A stretch of DNA of 64,000 nt, taken from the NCBI RefSeq assembly GCF_000023125.1, contig NC_013037.1:2170001-2234000 (forward strand). The letters are read 5' to 3'. A program made the translations under genes and the position numbers. This DNA is from Dyadobacter fermentans DSM 18053. Its GTDB lineage: Bacteria > Bacteroidota > Bacteroidia > Cytophagales > Spirosomataceae. Below the pieces are notes generated by a model. That model was not told where the DNA came from. It searched no databases and saw only the letters and a list, made by a program, of their open reading frames with translations. Shown here piece after piece: positions 43,460 to 53,216 of this stretch. Numbering within the stretch: position 1 is the stretch's first letter; the number at the start of each line of letters is the position of its first letter.

Positions 43460-44950
43460 ATGGAAAATTACAAATTAACGAACCGTACAGGCTCTCCCGT
43501 GCCCGACAACCTCAACACGCTCACAGCCGGTAAACGCGGGCCTGCTTTATTGCAGGATACCTGGTTTCTGGAAAAAATGGCGCATTTTGACCGGGAACTG
43601 ATACCCGAAAGGCGCATGCATGCCAAAGGCTCGGGCGCGTACGGATCGTTCCGGGTGACGCATGACATCACCCGTTATACGCGGGCGAATATTTTCTCCC
43701 GGGTGGGAAAGGAAACGGATGTGTTTGTACGCTTTTCGACTGTGGCCGGCGAACGCGGTGCGGCAGACGCCGAGCGGGATATTCGCGGATTTGCGATCAA
43801 ATTTTATACCGAGGAGGGCATTTGGGACCTGGTTGGCAACAATACGCCGGTATTCTTCCTGCGCGACCCGCTTCGCTTTCCCGACCTGAACCACGCCGTG
43901 AAACGCGACCCACGAACCAACCTGCGCAGCGCGGACAATAACTGGGACTTTTGGACGCTCATTCCCGAATCGCTGCACCAGGTAACCATTACGATGAGCG
44001 ACCGGGGCTTACCAAGTTCCTACCGGCATATGGATGGTTTTGGCAGCCACACGTTCAGCTTTATCAGCAGCGACCAAAAGCGCTATTGGGTGAAGTTCCA
44101 CTTCAAAACCCAGCAAGGCATTCAGAACCTGACCAACCAGCAGGCCAATGCGCTGATCGGCACAGATCGGGAAAGCCACCAGCGCGACCTGTTCGATCAC
44201 ATTGAAGCAGGAAACCATCCCAAATGGACCATGTACGTGCAGATCATGGAAGAACAGGATGCCGAAACGTACCCTATCAACCCGTTCGACCTGACCAAAG
44301 TATGGCCCCACGGCGATTATCCACTCATCCCCGTAGGCGAGCTTACATTGAACCGCAACCCTTCTAATTACTTCGCCGAGGTGGAACAGGCTGCGTTCAA
44401 TCCGGCCGCAGTGGTGCCGGGAATCGGCTTTTCTCCCGACAAAATGCTGCAAGGCCGCCTGTTTTCCTACGGCGATGCGCAGCGTTACCGCCTAGGCGTG
44501 AACCACCACCAGATCCCGGTGAATGCCCCCAAATGCCCGTATCATTCCTACCACCGCGACGGCCCTATGCGGGTCGATGGCAACTACCACGGCGCTGTCT
44601 CTTATTTTCCCAACAGTTTCAGCGAATGGCAAGAGCAGCCCGAATACCAGGAACCACCCTTGAAAATTACCGGCGATGCTGCCCGCTGGGACCATCGCGA
44701 AGACGACGACTATTTCAGCCAACCGGGGAAACTGTTCAGGCTGATGAACGACCAGCAGAAAGCGGCGCTTTTCGGCAACACGGCCGATGCGCTGCGAGGT
44801 GCCCAGCATTTTATCCAGATCCGCCATATCCGTAATTGCTACAAAGCTGACCCGGATTATGGACGAGGAGTCGCGGCGGCACTCGGCCTATCCATGGAGG
44901 TCGTGAGGGATTACCAGGGCTATGAAATGCAGCCGATGACCGCCATTTAA
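43460..44950 (+). CDS. katA: Monofunctional haem catalase (small-subunit clade)
   Basis: 496 residues, complete. It decomposes hydrogen peroxide. The distal histidine is in [17 protein letters not shown], the distal-side [19 protein letters not shown] and [12 protein letters not shown] segments are intact, and the proximal tyrosine is in [16 protein letters not shown]. Length and the lack of a C-terminal flavodoxin-like domain place it with the small-subunit, NADPH-binding clade. No signal peptide, so it is cytoplasmic. It stands alone and is followed by a terminator. Confidence 0.97.
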   Translation: MENYKLTNRTGSPVPDNLNTLTAGKRGPALLQDTWFLEKMAHFDRELIPERRMHAKGSGAYGSFRVTHDITRYTRANIFSRVGKETDVFVRFSTVAGERGAADAERDIRGFAIKFYTEEGIWDLVGNNTPVFFLRDPLRFPDLNHAVKRDPRTNLRSADNNWDFWTLIPESLHQVTITMSDRGLPSSYRHMDGFGSHTFSFISSDQKRYWVKFHFKTQQGIQNLTNQQANALIGTDRESHQRDLFDHIEAGNHPKWTMYVQIMEEQDAETYPINPFDLTKVWPHGDYPLIPVGELTLNRNPSNYFAEVEQAAFNPAAVVPGIGFSPDKMLQGRLFSYGDAQRYRLGVNHHQIPVNAPKCPYHSYHRDGPMRVDGNYHGAVSYFPNSFSEWQEQPEYQEPPLKITGDAARWDHREDDDYFSQPGKLFRLMNDQQKAALFGNTADALRGAQHFIQIRHIRNCYKADPDYGRGVAAALGLSMEVVRDYQGYEMQPMTAI

Positions 44951-44969
44951 TCCGTTTCCGATATTACTC

Positions 44970-45001
44970 AAAAGCCTTGCCCGATTGGGCAGGGCTTTTT
45001 T
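44970..45001 (+). terminator. Rho-independent terminator after catalase
   Basis: AAAAGCCTTGCCC and GGGCAGGGCTTTT form a 13-bp stem with one T-G wobble and a GATT loop, followed by a T-run. It lies 20 bp after the katA stop. Confidence 0.88.
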
Positions 45002-45182
45002 ATAGCTGTCCTTCTGTCACATAGAACAGGCAACTCCGGAAATCACCAGCGCAATCGAAGAGAAAGGATACTTTACTATTGAAATGCAGGGTTGTAAGTA
45101 GTATTGCCTCCGGGGCGCATGCCCACCAAAGAGCGTTTCTTCAAAAATTGATATTAACTTAATACTACGTCACTTCTGACTT

Positions 45183-45226
45183 AACACTGCCGCACTACTT
45201 TCGCGGCGGTGTTGGGTGTTTTTTTG
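45183..45226 (+). terminator. Terminator-like hairpin in the leader region of the third SusC
   Basis: AACACTGCCGC (45183-45193) pairs with GCGGCGGTGTT (45203-45213), one wobble pair and a 9-nt loop, followed by GGGTG and a run of seven T. No gene ends just upstream, because catalase already has its own terminator 180 bp earlier. It lies 62 bp before the SusC ATG and could act as an attenuator if the promoter is upstream of it. Confidence 0.6.
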
Positions 45227-45287
45227 GCATTTGATGTGGCGAAGAGCAAGACCCCAATCTTGTAAAAATTAAATTTTAATTCAATTT

Positions 45288-48200
45288 ATGAAAAAACTGC
45301 TTCTACCCATTGTTCCTGTGGTTATCGCCGGTTCTTTGGTGTTCAGTACGTTTAATCCGGCCGGCGCGGTACGGCCGGAACGCCCCGGCGCGACGCGTCA
45401 TGCCGGGAAGCAAGCGCCGGCGATCCGGGTTACCGGGCGGGTTCTCGACGACAATGGTGATCCTTTGCTCGGTGTGACCGTGGTGGAAAAAGGCAACAGC
45501 GGACGCGGTACCGTGACGGACGTAAACGGCGAATTTGCCATCGAGGTGGAAAACGGTGCCAGTCTGGTCGTATCATTTGTTGGGTTCATTGCGCAGGAGG
45601 TGGTGGTCTCCGGCGACAAGCCACTTAACATACAGTTGAAGCAGGACGCGATGATGCTCGACGAGGTCGTAGCCGTGGGTTACCAAACCCTCCGGAAGAG
45701 CGATTTGACCGGCGCGGTGTCCAGTGTAAAAGCCAAAGAACTGAACCTCACCACCCCGACCGTAGGCCAGGCGCTGGTAGGTAAGGTGGCGGGCGTGCAG
45801 ATCTCGCAGGTAAGCGGCGCGCCCTATGTGGGTACCAAAATCCGCGTGCGCGGCGTAGGTTCGATCAATGCAAGCTCCGATCCGTTGTATGTTATCGACG
45901 GCTATCCGGCTGGAAATGATGTATTTATCAATCCTAATGACATTGAGTCCATTGACATTCTGAAAGATGCGGCTTCGGCGGCTATCTATGGCTCCCGCGC
46001 GGCGGGTGGCGTGGTGCTGATCACCACCAAACGCGGCAAGGAAGGCAAGGGCAAGCTGGAATATGACTTCCAGTTCGGCGTGCACCAGCTGGCCAAGAAG
46101 GTGGATATGCTCAATTCGTCTGAATTTGCGCAGCTGCTGATCGACGGCCGCAACAATACTTACCGCGACCTGATGGTGAATGCAGGCAAGCCGTGGAACG
46201 ACGGCATGTTCTCCGACGACAATGCGACGCGGATCAAAAACCTGGGCGGCAGCGCGGGGTCGGTGAGCATCCCGACCGACATCTACGATTTTGCCAATCA
46301 GCGCTTGATCACACCGAAATACAACACCGACTGGCAGGACGAGCTCTACCGCAATGCGCCCGTGAGCCGTCATAACATCAGTTTCAGCGGCGGACAAAAA
46401 GGTTTGCGCTACGCGATCAGCGGCGGTCATTTGTCCCAGCAGGGTATCATCGAAAGCACCAAGCAGGAACGGACAAACTTCCGCGCGAACATCGACGCCG
46501 ACGTAAACAAACGGTTGAAAGTGGGTGCAAACCTTGCATTTACCTACAATACCAACCGCGAGGTGCAGGAAGGCCGCTTCAACCAGGGCCCGATCCTGGG
46601 CGCGCTCGTGTACATGCCTATTTTCAAGGCTTATAATGAAGACGGCTCCCTGGCCAAGAACGAGGCGGCGGCGTTGAGCTCGGGTTTTGGATTGCAATCC
46701 ATCGAAAATCCGGTCGCACTTGCTACCGAAACGCATATCAACCGGAATGGGCAGCGCGGGACTTACAATGGCTTTGCTACATTCGATATTGCCAAAGACC
46801 TTGTTTTCAAGGTCAATCTCGGCTTGCAGACTTACACCGAAAAGTACGAATACTATCGCCCGACCAGTCTGAGCGATGGTGCCAACCCACCGGGATCGCC
46901 GCAGGCCATTGCCGCTGCCAATGCATTGGCGCGTACGGTTAGTTTCATGGACAAGCTCGCTGAGTTTACATTGAACTACAAAAAAGCATGGGGCAAGCAC
47001 AACTTCGACGGATTGCTCGGCTACACGGCGCAGAAGAATAACCGCGACGTGATTTCCGTGACCGCCCGCGGCTTCCAGAACGACCGCATCGAAGAGATCA
47101 CCGGGAAAGGTGCGGATGCCATCTATTTCAGTCTGAATACGGGCAATCCCGAAGGCGACGGAACGGGCAAGACCAACTGGACGCTCCTCTCCTACCTGGC
47201 CCGCGCGGTTTATAATTTTGACAACAAATATTACCTCACCGCCTCTTTCCGTACCGACGGCTCGTCGCGTTTCGGCCCGAACAACCGCTGGGGAAGCTTC
47301 CCGTCGGTGTCGGCAGGCTGGAACATTTCCAATGAGCCATTTTACAATGATTTGCTGGGCAAAGCCTCCACTATGAAGCTGCGTGCCAGCTGGGGATTGA
47401 GCGGGAACAACAATATTGGTAACTACAACTTCCTGCAAACGATGGCCGCTCCGGGCGGGGTCGTGTTCGGCAACGGAACGGTGAACACCGCGCTGTGGGC
47501 AGAGGGCATCAAGGATCAGAACCTGGGCTGGGAATCGACATCGCAGTACAATGTAGGCCTGGACCTGGGATTGCTCGAAGACCGGCTTTCCATCATTGCC
47601 AATTACTACCTGAGCCGCTCGTACAACCTGCTTTTCAACCAGCCGTTGTCGGCCATTTCCGGCGCTTCTACCATCCTGACCAACCTCAGGAATTCCAAAG
47701 TGCAGAATACCGGGTTCGATATTCAGGCAGATGCGCGTGTGATCGCCAAGCGCGATTTCAACCTGAACATCAGCGGTAACATCTCACTGAACCGCAACAA
47801 AGTCCTTGATATGGGCGGTGCCAACACCATCCTTTCCACCGGCGCCGAACGCTCGTACATCACCCACATTACCCAGGAAGGACAGCCGATCGGGATGTTC
47901 TATGGCTTTAAGGTGAAGGGCATGGTGCGCGAGTCGGATATGGAAAACCTTGCGGCGGACAATGCAGCCTATAATGCTTCTACGCAAAAATTCCCCGAAG
48001 GCTATGTGCTCAAAGGTCCGGCCCGCTCAACGGCCTCGACCAACCCGCTTCGTCCCGGCGACCTGTATTTTGAGGACATCAACGGCGATGGCGTCGTGAA
48101 TGATGCCGACAAGCAGGTGATCGGCTCGCCGCATCCGAAATTCACCTATGGATTTGCGATTTCGGCCAGCTACAAAAATTTCGATTTCAGCTCGTCGTTC

Positions 48201-48647
48201 AATGGCGTTTCGGGCAGCCAGGTGCTGGACGGCCAGGATTACTATATTTTCAATATGGAAGGGTCCGGCAACCAGTATTCCAAAGTGCTCAACCGCTACC
48301 GTTCCGAGGCCGAACCCGGCGATGGCAAAGTGTACCGGGCAGCACGCGGCGGCACGCAGAGCAACAGCACGCGCCTTTCGACCTTTTACCTGCAAGACGG
48401 CTCTTTCCTGAGATGTACCAACCTCACTTTGGCCTACAACTTCCCGCAGATTGCGCAGATCAGCAAAAATGCCATCAGCAACCTGCGGATCTATGTCGGT
48501 GTGGATAATGCATTTACATTGACCAAATACCTGGGCTACAACCCGGAGGTGGATTACAACAACGGCTCCAACCTGACACCGGGTGTGGATTATGGTAAAT
48601 ATCCATTGGCCCGCGCCTACAACATCGGGGCGAGAATCACTTTCTAA
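45288..48647 (+). CDS. SusC/RagA TonB-linked outer-membrane receptor (no STN domain)
   Basis: 1119 residues. A signal peptide (LPIVPVVIAGSLVFSTFNPA) and a short basic linker lead into the regulatory-like domain (IRVTGRVLDDNGDPLLGVTV). The SusC box is VVAVGYQTLRKSDLTGAVSS, and the plug ends DILKDAASAAIYGSRAAGGV. The barrel ends RAYNIGARITF. No STN domain is present. It pairs with the SusD gene 10 bp downstream. No enzyme gene accompanies the pair, so substrate is unknown. A terminator-like hairpin lies in its upstream region. Confidence 0.95.
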   Translation: MKKLLLPIVPVVIAGSLVFSTFNPAGAVRPERPGATRHAGKQAPAIRVTGRVLDDNGDPLLGVTVVEKGNSGRGTVTDVNGEFAIEVENGASLVVSFVGFIAQEVVVSGDKPLNIQLKQDAMMLDEVVAVGYQTLRKSDLTGAVSSVKAKELNLTTPTVGQALVGKVAGVQISQVSGAPYVGTKIRVRGVGSINASSDPLYVIDGYPAGNDVFINPNDIESIDILKDAASAAIYGSRAAGGVVLITTKRGKEGKGKLEYDFQFGVHQLAKKVDMLNSSEFAQLLIDGRNNTYRDLMVNAGKPWNDGMFSDDNATRIKNLGGSAGSVSIPTDIYDFANQRLITPKYNTDWQDELYRNAPVSRHNISFSGGQKGLRYAISGGHLSQQGIIESTKQERTNFRANIDADVNKRLKVGANLAFTYNTNREVQEGRFNQGPILGALVYMPIFKAYNEDGSLAKNEAAALSSGFGLQSIENPVALATETHINRNGQRGTYNGFATFDIAKDLVFKVNLGLQTYTEKYEYYRPTSLSDGANPPGSPQAIAAANALARTVSFMDKLAEFTLNYKKAWGKHNFDGLLGYTAQKNNRDVISVTARGFQNDRIEEITGKGADAIYFSLNTGNPEGDGTGKTNWTLLSYLARAVYNFDNKYYLTASFRTDGSSRFGPNNRWGSFPSVSAGWNISNEPFYNDLLGKASTMKLRASWGLSGNNNIGNYNFLQTMAAPGGVVFGNGTVNTALWAEGIKDQNLGWESTSQYNVGLDLGLLEDRLSIIANYYLSRSYNLLFNQPLSAISGASTILTNLRNSKVQNTGFDIQADARVIAKRDFNLNISGNISLNRNKVLDMGGANTILSTGAERSYITHITQEGQPIGMFYGFKVKGMVRESDMENLAADNAAYNASTQKFPEGYVLKGPARSTASTNPLRPGDLYFEDINGDGVVNDADKQVIGSPHPKFTYGFAISASYKNFDFSSSFNGVSGSQVLDGQDYYIFNMEGSGNQYSKVLNRYRSEAEPGDGKVYRAARGGTQSNSTRLSTFYLQDGSFLRCTNLTLAYNFPQIAQISKNAISNLRIYVGVDNAFTLTKYLGYNPEVDYNNGSNLTPGVDYGKYPLARAYNIGARITF

Positions 48648-48657
48648 TTCAGCGATT

Positions 48658-50196
48658 ATGTTTCATATCAAATACAGATTACCCCAGCTTATCCCGGCGC
48701 TCATGCTATGCCTGCTGAGTGCCTGCTCTACCGACTTTATTGACCAGGAAGATCCCAATGCCGTTTCGAATGCATCCTATTACCAGTCTCCCGGAGACGT
48801 GGAGGCGGCTGTGAATGGCATTTACCAGTCGCTCCGCACCGGCAATGGCATTGGCGAAACCAGCGGACTATACAGCGAAGAGCGCTCGGACAACACCGGT
48901 CGCAACGACAACCAGTCCAATGCCGGCGAGCCGTTCCAGTTCAATGACTTCTCCCTGCTGCCCAGCAACACCTATCTCAAAACGCACTGGCTTGCATTGT
49001 ACCAGACCATTACGCGTTCCAACCAGGTCCTCGAAGGCATTGAGAAGGTCACTTTTACCGACAATAACCTGAAAGAAAAATACAAGGCAGAAGCCAAGTT
49101 CCTGCGCGCCCTGATCTATTTCAACCTGGTGCGCAAATGGGGCGATGTGCCGTTGATCACCCGGCCGCTGACGTTCCAGGAGGTGCAGGAAAATACTTTC
49201 CGCGAAAAGCAGGATGTGGTGTACAAGCAAATCGTGGCCGACCTGACCGACGCCGTGAACAGCCCGCTGCCCGACATCCAGACCGCTGCGCTCAAAGGAA
49301 AAGTGACCAAGGCTGCCGCCAATGCATTGCTGGGGCAAGTGTACCTGACCATGGCCACGACCCAGGACCAGGCCAGCCGCACGGCCAACCTCAATGAGGC
49401 TAAAAAACACCTGATGGCATGTTACGACCTGCGCACGTTCGGGCTGCTGAAAGAAATCCCTTATGCGGATGTTTTTGATGTAGCCAAAAAGTCGACCGTG
49501 CCGGAGATCATCTTCCAGGTCGTAAACAAGCAGGGCGACATCAACTTCTCTTCGGCCATCGCCCGCAACAACCAGGCAAGGGGCGAGACGATCAACTCGC
49601 TGGTGAATTCCACCGGTGCAGGCGGCAACGTCACGCCAGACCTGGTGCTGGACTACGAAGAAGGCGATGTAAGAAAGGATTTCAGCGTCAAATTCGCCAA
49701 CGACCCGATCGTACGCGATTATTTCATCACCAAATACCGCGATGCCAGTCCGGCTGCTACCAACCAGGGCTTCGGCGGCAACGACTGGATCCTGATCCGC
49801 TACGCCGACGTGATCCTGATGCTGGCCGAGGTGAACATGTACCTGGGCGACGAGCCGGCCGCCATCGGCTTCCTGGACCAGGTCAGGGAGCGCGCGGGGC
49901 TGCCGCTGTACGCCGCTTCCACGGCCAACAACGCCTACCGGACCAAATACCCGACGCTCAAACTGGCGATCCTGCACGAGCGGCGCGCCGAGCTCGCATT
50001 CGAAAACCACCGTTGGTTCGACCTGCTCCGTTTCTTCACCACCGACGAGCTGGTCGCCTACTTCAAAGGCAAAAGTCAGGACAACTTCGGCCTCGCCAAG
50101 CTCTCCAACTTCGGCCCTAAGGACCGCTACTACCCGATCCCGTTTGACGAATACAAACTGAACCCGGAGAAAATGTACCAGAACCCGGGGTATTGA
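48658..50196 (+). CDS. SusD/RagB-family lipoprotein
   Basis: 512 residues from the ATG at 48658; the frame is open further upstream but overlaps SusC. The lipoprotein signal ends LCLLSACSTDF. SusD helices are seen in DVEAAVNGIYQSLRTG and EAKFLRALIYFNLVRKWGDV, with the C-terminal signature LAILHERRAELAFENHRWFD. It binds the nutrient for the SusC receptor encoded just upstream. A bidirectional-looking terminator follows 22 bp after its stop. Confidence 0.95.
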   Translation: MFHIKYRLPQLIPALMLCLLSACSTDFIDQEDPNAVSNASYYQSPGDVEAAVNGIYQSLRTGNGIGETSGLYSEERSDNTGRNDNQSNAGEPFQFNDFSLLPSNTYLKTHWLALYQTITRSNQVLEGIEKVTFTDNNLKEKYKAEAKFLRALIYFNLVRKWGDVPLITRPLTFQEVQENTFREKQDVVYKQIVADLTDAVNSPLPDIQTAALKGKVTKAAANALLGQVYLTMATTQDQASRTANLNEAKKHLMACYDLRTFGLLKEIPYADVFDVAKKSTVPEIIFQVVNKQGDINFSSAIARNNQARGETINSLVNSTGAGGNVTPDLVLDYEEGDVRKDFSVKFANDPIVRDYFITKYRDASPAATNQGFGGNDWILIRYADVILMLAEVNMYLGDEPAAIGFLDQVRERAGLPLYAASTANNAYRTKYPTLKLAILHERRAELAFENHRWFDLLRFFTTDELVAYFKGKSQDNFGLAKLSNFGPKDRYYPIPFDEYKLNPEKMYQNPGY

Positions 50197-50218
50197 GTGA
50201 CTGGAAGTTTAATGGATT

Positions 50219-50255
50219 GAAAAAAAGGGGCGTCTTTTCGGACGCCCCTTTTTTT
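50219..50255. terminator. Bidirectional terminator between SusD and the ABC permease
   Basis: GGGGCGTC and GACGCCCC form an 8-bp G+C stem extended by A-T pairs, with A-run on the left and T-run on the right. It can end the plus-strand SusD transcript and the convergent minus-strand permease transcript. Confidence 0.88.
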
Positions 50256-50308
50256 GTGATTTGCAGTTCTAAGCTACCGGCTTGTAAAGCGCATTCCAAA
50301 TCAGCAGC

Positions 50309-52717
50309 CTACTCGCTGCGCAAGCTTTTCACCGGATTCAGCAGCGCCGCCCGAATCGCTTGAAAGGTGACGGTAGCAAGGGCGATTGCGAGCGTTCCCA
50401 CGCTGGTAAGCGCAAATATCCACCAGGAAATGGGTGTATGGTAACTGTATTTTTCTAACCAGCGATCCATAAGGAACCAGGCAACGGGCGTTGCCAGCGC
50501 ACAGGATACTAGTACCAAAACCACAAAATCAGAACACAGCAGCTGCCATAAGCTGGCTACGGATGCACCCAGCACTTTTCTAATACCAAGTTCCTTCGTG
50601 CGTTGTTCTGCCATAAAGGACGCCAGTCCAAAAAGGCCGAGACAACTGATGAAGATAGCCAGGCAGGTGAACACTGCCGCCAGACTACTGACCTTTTCCT
50701 CGGAGGCAAATTTGGCTGCATATTGCTGATCGACAAACTGATAATTGAAGGGTGAATCCGGATTGTATTTTTTGAAAACTGCTTCTAATTGCCCTATTGC
50801 CTGGCTGGTATGCGTGGAAGGGTTAAGGCGCACTGTTACAAACCGTCCTCCATTCGGATGGATAAAGAAAATGGATTTCCGAACCGGTTCATAAGGCGAT
50901 TCCATAATCATATCGTCAATTACGCCGATGATCTTAAATGCCCGTCCATCCCAGGTGACGGTTTCGCCGATGGCGTTATTTAAATCCTCTTTTCCTAAAC
51001 CCATGAATTGGGCCGCGGCCTTGTTGATCACAAATCCCGCGGAATCCGTTGCGAAAGACCTGCTGAAATCCCGGCCTGCCGCAAAGTCCCATCCCACGGT
51101 TTTCCCAAAATCATGAGAAATCCCGATGGTCGCAAACTCAGAATGCAAGCCGGGGTCTTTGCCTTTCCAGTGGAAGCCTACATTGGCCGAAAATACTTCT
51201 GTGAGAGGAGCCGCCGACTCTGCCATCGATGTCACGGTGCCTGTTTTTAACAAGTCGTCCAACACAGCGTCGAAATGCGTGTGGATGGCTTCATTCGTGA
51301 CGAGCATGGTCACCAGACCTTGCCTCTTATAACCGATGGGCCGGTTTTTGGCGTGCAGGATCTGCTTGTAAACTACAACAGTACCGATAATGAGTGTAAT
51401 GGAGACTGTAAACTGGATGATGAGCAGGACTTTTCTTGGCAGCGTTGCGCGCAGGCCGGAGGGGGCCCATTTACCTTTCAGTGCTTTGATCGGCTGAAAA
51501 GAAGACAAGTAGAATGCCGGGTAACTACCCGCAATAAAACCGGTTAGCAGAGTAAACAATAATCCGCAAGCCCAGAAAACAGGATTTAGCCAGGGAAATG
51601 CCATTTCCTTTTCAGCAATTTCATTGAATGTGGGTAGTAGAAGCCAGGTAAGGGCGAGAGAAATTACAAATGCCGGGAAGACAACCAGGAACGACTCACT
51701 GAAAAACTGACTTACCAGCTGCATCCGCACCGAACCTATGGCTTTTCTTATGCCTACTTCCCGCGCCCGCTTTTGCGACCGCGCGGTGCTCAGGTTCATG
51801 AAATTAATACAAGCCAATAGCAGTACAAATATGCCTGTAATGCCGAATAACCAGACGTAATCAATTCTGCCGGTTGTGTTTTGTCCGTTGAGCCATTCGG
51901 AATACAAGTGCCAGCGACTCATAGGGTGCAAAATGATCCGGGGCTTGAATTTGCGCCCGTTTTCATCCACTTTGCCCAGTTTCAAGTCCCTGATCTTTGC
52001 GGAAACCATACCGGGATCACTGTTTTTGGAAAGCTGCACTAAAATCTGAAAAGAACTGCTTTCCCAATCTCTGTCGTTGATGGCGTCCCTTACCCACTCC
52101 GTAGATGCGGCATACAAATCGAATGGAGCGATGAAACCGAGCTCGTGAAATTCGGAATTGTAGGGAATGTCTTCGTAAACGCCCACTACTTTAACATTCA
52201 GATCCTTATTGATTTTGATCATCTTGTCCACAGGATCGGCATGCTCGAAGATTGCCCTGGCGACAGATTCAGAGAGCAAAATGGTAGCCGGGTCTTTGAG
52301 ACACGATGCGCTTCCGTGAACCATTTTCAGGGAGAGCATTTCCGCGGCACCCAAAGACATGAAGTTGCCCGGCCTTGTAAAGCTCGACGTTTTGTAGGTG
52401 AGTGTATATCGTTGAAGCCACGAGGTGATCACCACACGGTCGAAGTCCTTTTCAAAATCGGTTTGCAGCGCTTCAAATAGCGGTGCGGGGACATTGTTGC
52501 CTGTATTTATTTCGCCATCCAAGGTCTGTTGCTGCACCACGCGGGCAATATGCCTGTAATGGGTGTGGTATTTATTAAAAGAAAGCTCATCATAAATCCA
52601 TAAACCTATCAGCATAGCTACCGTCATGCCCATTGCAAGCCCGCCAATGTTGATGGCGGAATAAGTCTTATTGCCAATCAGATTACGCCAGGCAATTTTA
52701 AGGTAGTTTTTGATCAT
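50309..52717 (-). CDS. FtsX/MacB-type ABC transporter permease
   Basis: 802 residues. Membrane helix 1 (AINIGGLAMGMTVAMLIGLW) is followed by a MacB periplasmic core (about 45-260). Three helices follow (VWLFGITGIFVLLLACINFM, then the signature NLSTARSQKRAREVGIRKAI). A second periplasmic core and a final FtsX domain (SCLGLFGLASFMAEQRTKEL, then GIRKVLGASVASLWQL) complete it. This double-FtsX layout of about 800 residues is common in Bacteroidota, usually without an adjacent ATPase, as here. It probably works as a MacB-like mechanotransducer with an ATPase encoded elsewhere. A close paralogue lies divergent at 53217. Confidence 0.93.
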   Translation of the reverse strand: MIKNYLKIAWRNLIGNKTYSAINIGGLAMGMTVAMLIGLWIYDELSFNKYHTHYRHIARVVQQQTLDGEINTGNNVPAPLFEALQTDFEKDFDRVVITSWLQRYTLTYKTSSFTRPGNFMSLGAAEMLSLKMVHGSASCLKDPATILLSESVARAIFEHADPVDKMIKINKDLNVKVVGVYEDIPYNSEFHELGFIAPFDLYAASTEWVRDAINDRDWESSSFQILVQLSKNSDPGMVSAKIRDLKLGKVDENGRKFKPRIILHPMSRWHLYSEWLNGQNTTGRIDYVWLFGITGIFVLLLACINFMNLSTARSQKRAREVGIRKAIGSVRMQLVSQFFSESFLVVFPAFVISLALTWLLLPTFNEIAEKEMAFPWLNPVFWACGLLFTLLTGFIAGSYPAFYLSSFQPIKALKGKWAPSGLRATLPRKVLLIIQFTVSITLIIGTVVVYKQILHAKNRPIGYKRQGLVTMLVTNEAIHTHFDAVLDDLLKTGTVTSMAESAAPLTEVFSANVGFHWKGKDPGLHSEFATIGISHDFGKTVGWDFAAGRDFSRSFATDSAGFVINKAAAQFMGLGKEDLNNAIGETVTWDGRAFKIIGVIDDMIMESPYEPVRKSIFFIHPNGGRFVTVRLNPSTHTSQAIGQLEAVFKKYNPDSPFNYQFVDQQYAAKFASEEKVSSLAAVFTCLAIFISCLGLFGLASFMAEQRTKELGIRKVLGASVASLWQLLCSDFVVLVLVSCALATPVAWFLMDRWLEKYSYHTPISWWIFALTSVGTLAIALATVTFQAIRAALLNPVKSLRSE

Positions 52718-53160
52718 CGAAATGCGCAGTTTTCCAGAAAAGATTGCCTTAGAAACTCCTTACTTAGCATCTTCAATAAAATAAGCAAGGTACTTGTCGA
52801 CCGCACCACTTTTATGTCTGCTGACTCAGAATTCGTCAATGAAGTGAGCTACCTGCTCAATGATTCTCTAATGATCGAAGGTTTGGCAGACCGGAATTTG
52901 CGTGGAAAAGTCTTCGTTTTTAATGATAGGGCTCGCGTTCAATACAACGGCATGCAGCTTCGCCGGACTGATTGCCGGCAAACGCCGGGCAAGAATGGGG
53001 AGTAGTCCTGTACATCCGGTCATTCTCCGTCAATTGTTCGATTACGAACAGCTCTCCCTTGTTTGAATACAAATAACAAACTCAAAATCAATTAATTAGC
53101 AATTTTACGCTCTCTGGCGCAGTATTTGGGCGGCATATTCAGAATAAATCCGGATTTACA
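52718..53160. other. Divergent intergenic region between two ABC permease genes
   Basis: About 440 bp. A 63-codon frame at 52814-53005 and a shorter frame in another phase have no recognisable protein pattern. I see no exact -7 element. Nothing further is supported. Confidence 0.6.
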
Positions 53161-53182
53161 TGAGGCGGACCTTTCCGCCTCA
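53161..53182. repeat. Perfect 9-bp hairpin upstream of the permease gene
   Basis: TGAGGCGGA and TCCGCCTCA enclose a CCTT loop. It overlaps the first possible start codon of the permease frame (53160) and supports the downstream start at 53217. It lies 34 bp before that ATG and could affect translation. Confidence 0.65.
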
Positions 53183-53216
53183 ACTCATTGTATGCCACAA
53201 TGCAAATATGCCAGCC

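Larger units (their letters stand above)
44951..45287. other. 337-bp region between catalase and SusC
   Basis: It contains the catalase terminator (44970-45001), about 180 bp without recognisable genes, and a terminator-like hairpin (45183-45226) upstream of SusC. No exact TAnnTTTG element was found in it. Confidence 0.6.

Noticed and set aside
45005..45105. Short plus-strand frame after the catalase terminator
   Set aside because: About 30 codons, no start codon, no motif; could be debris but cannot be supported.
45573..47438. 621-codon open frame on the minus strand
   Set aside because: Antisense to the third SusC gene; no recognisable motif.
52814..53005. 63-codon frame in the permease intergenic region
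   Set aside because: No recognisable motif and no start context; another phase looks equally protein-like.
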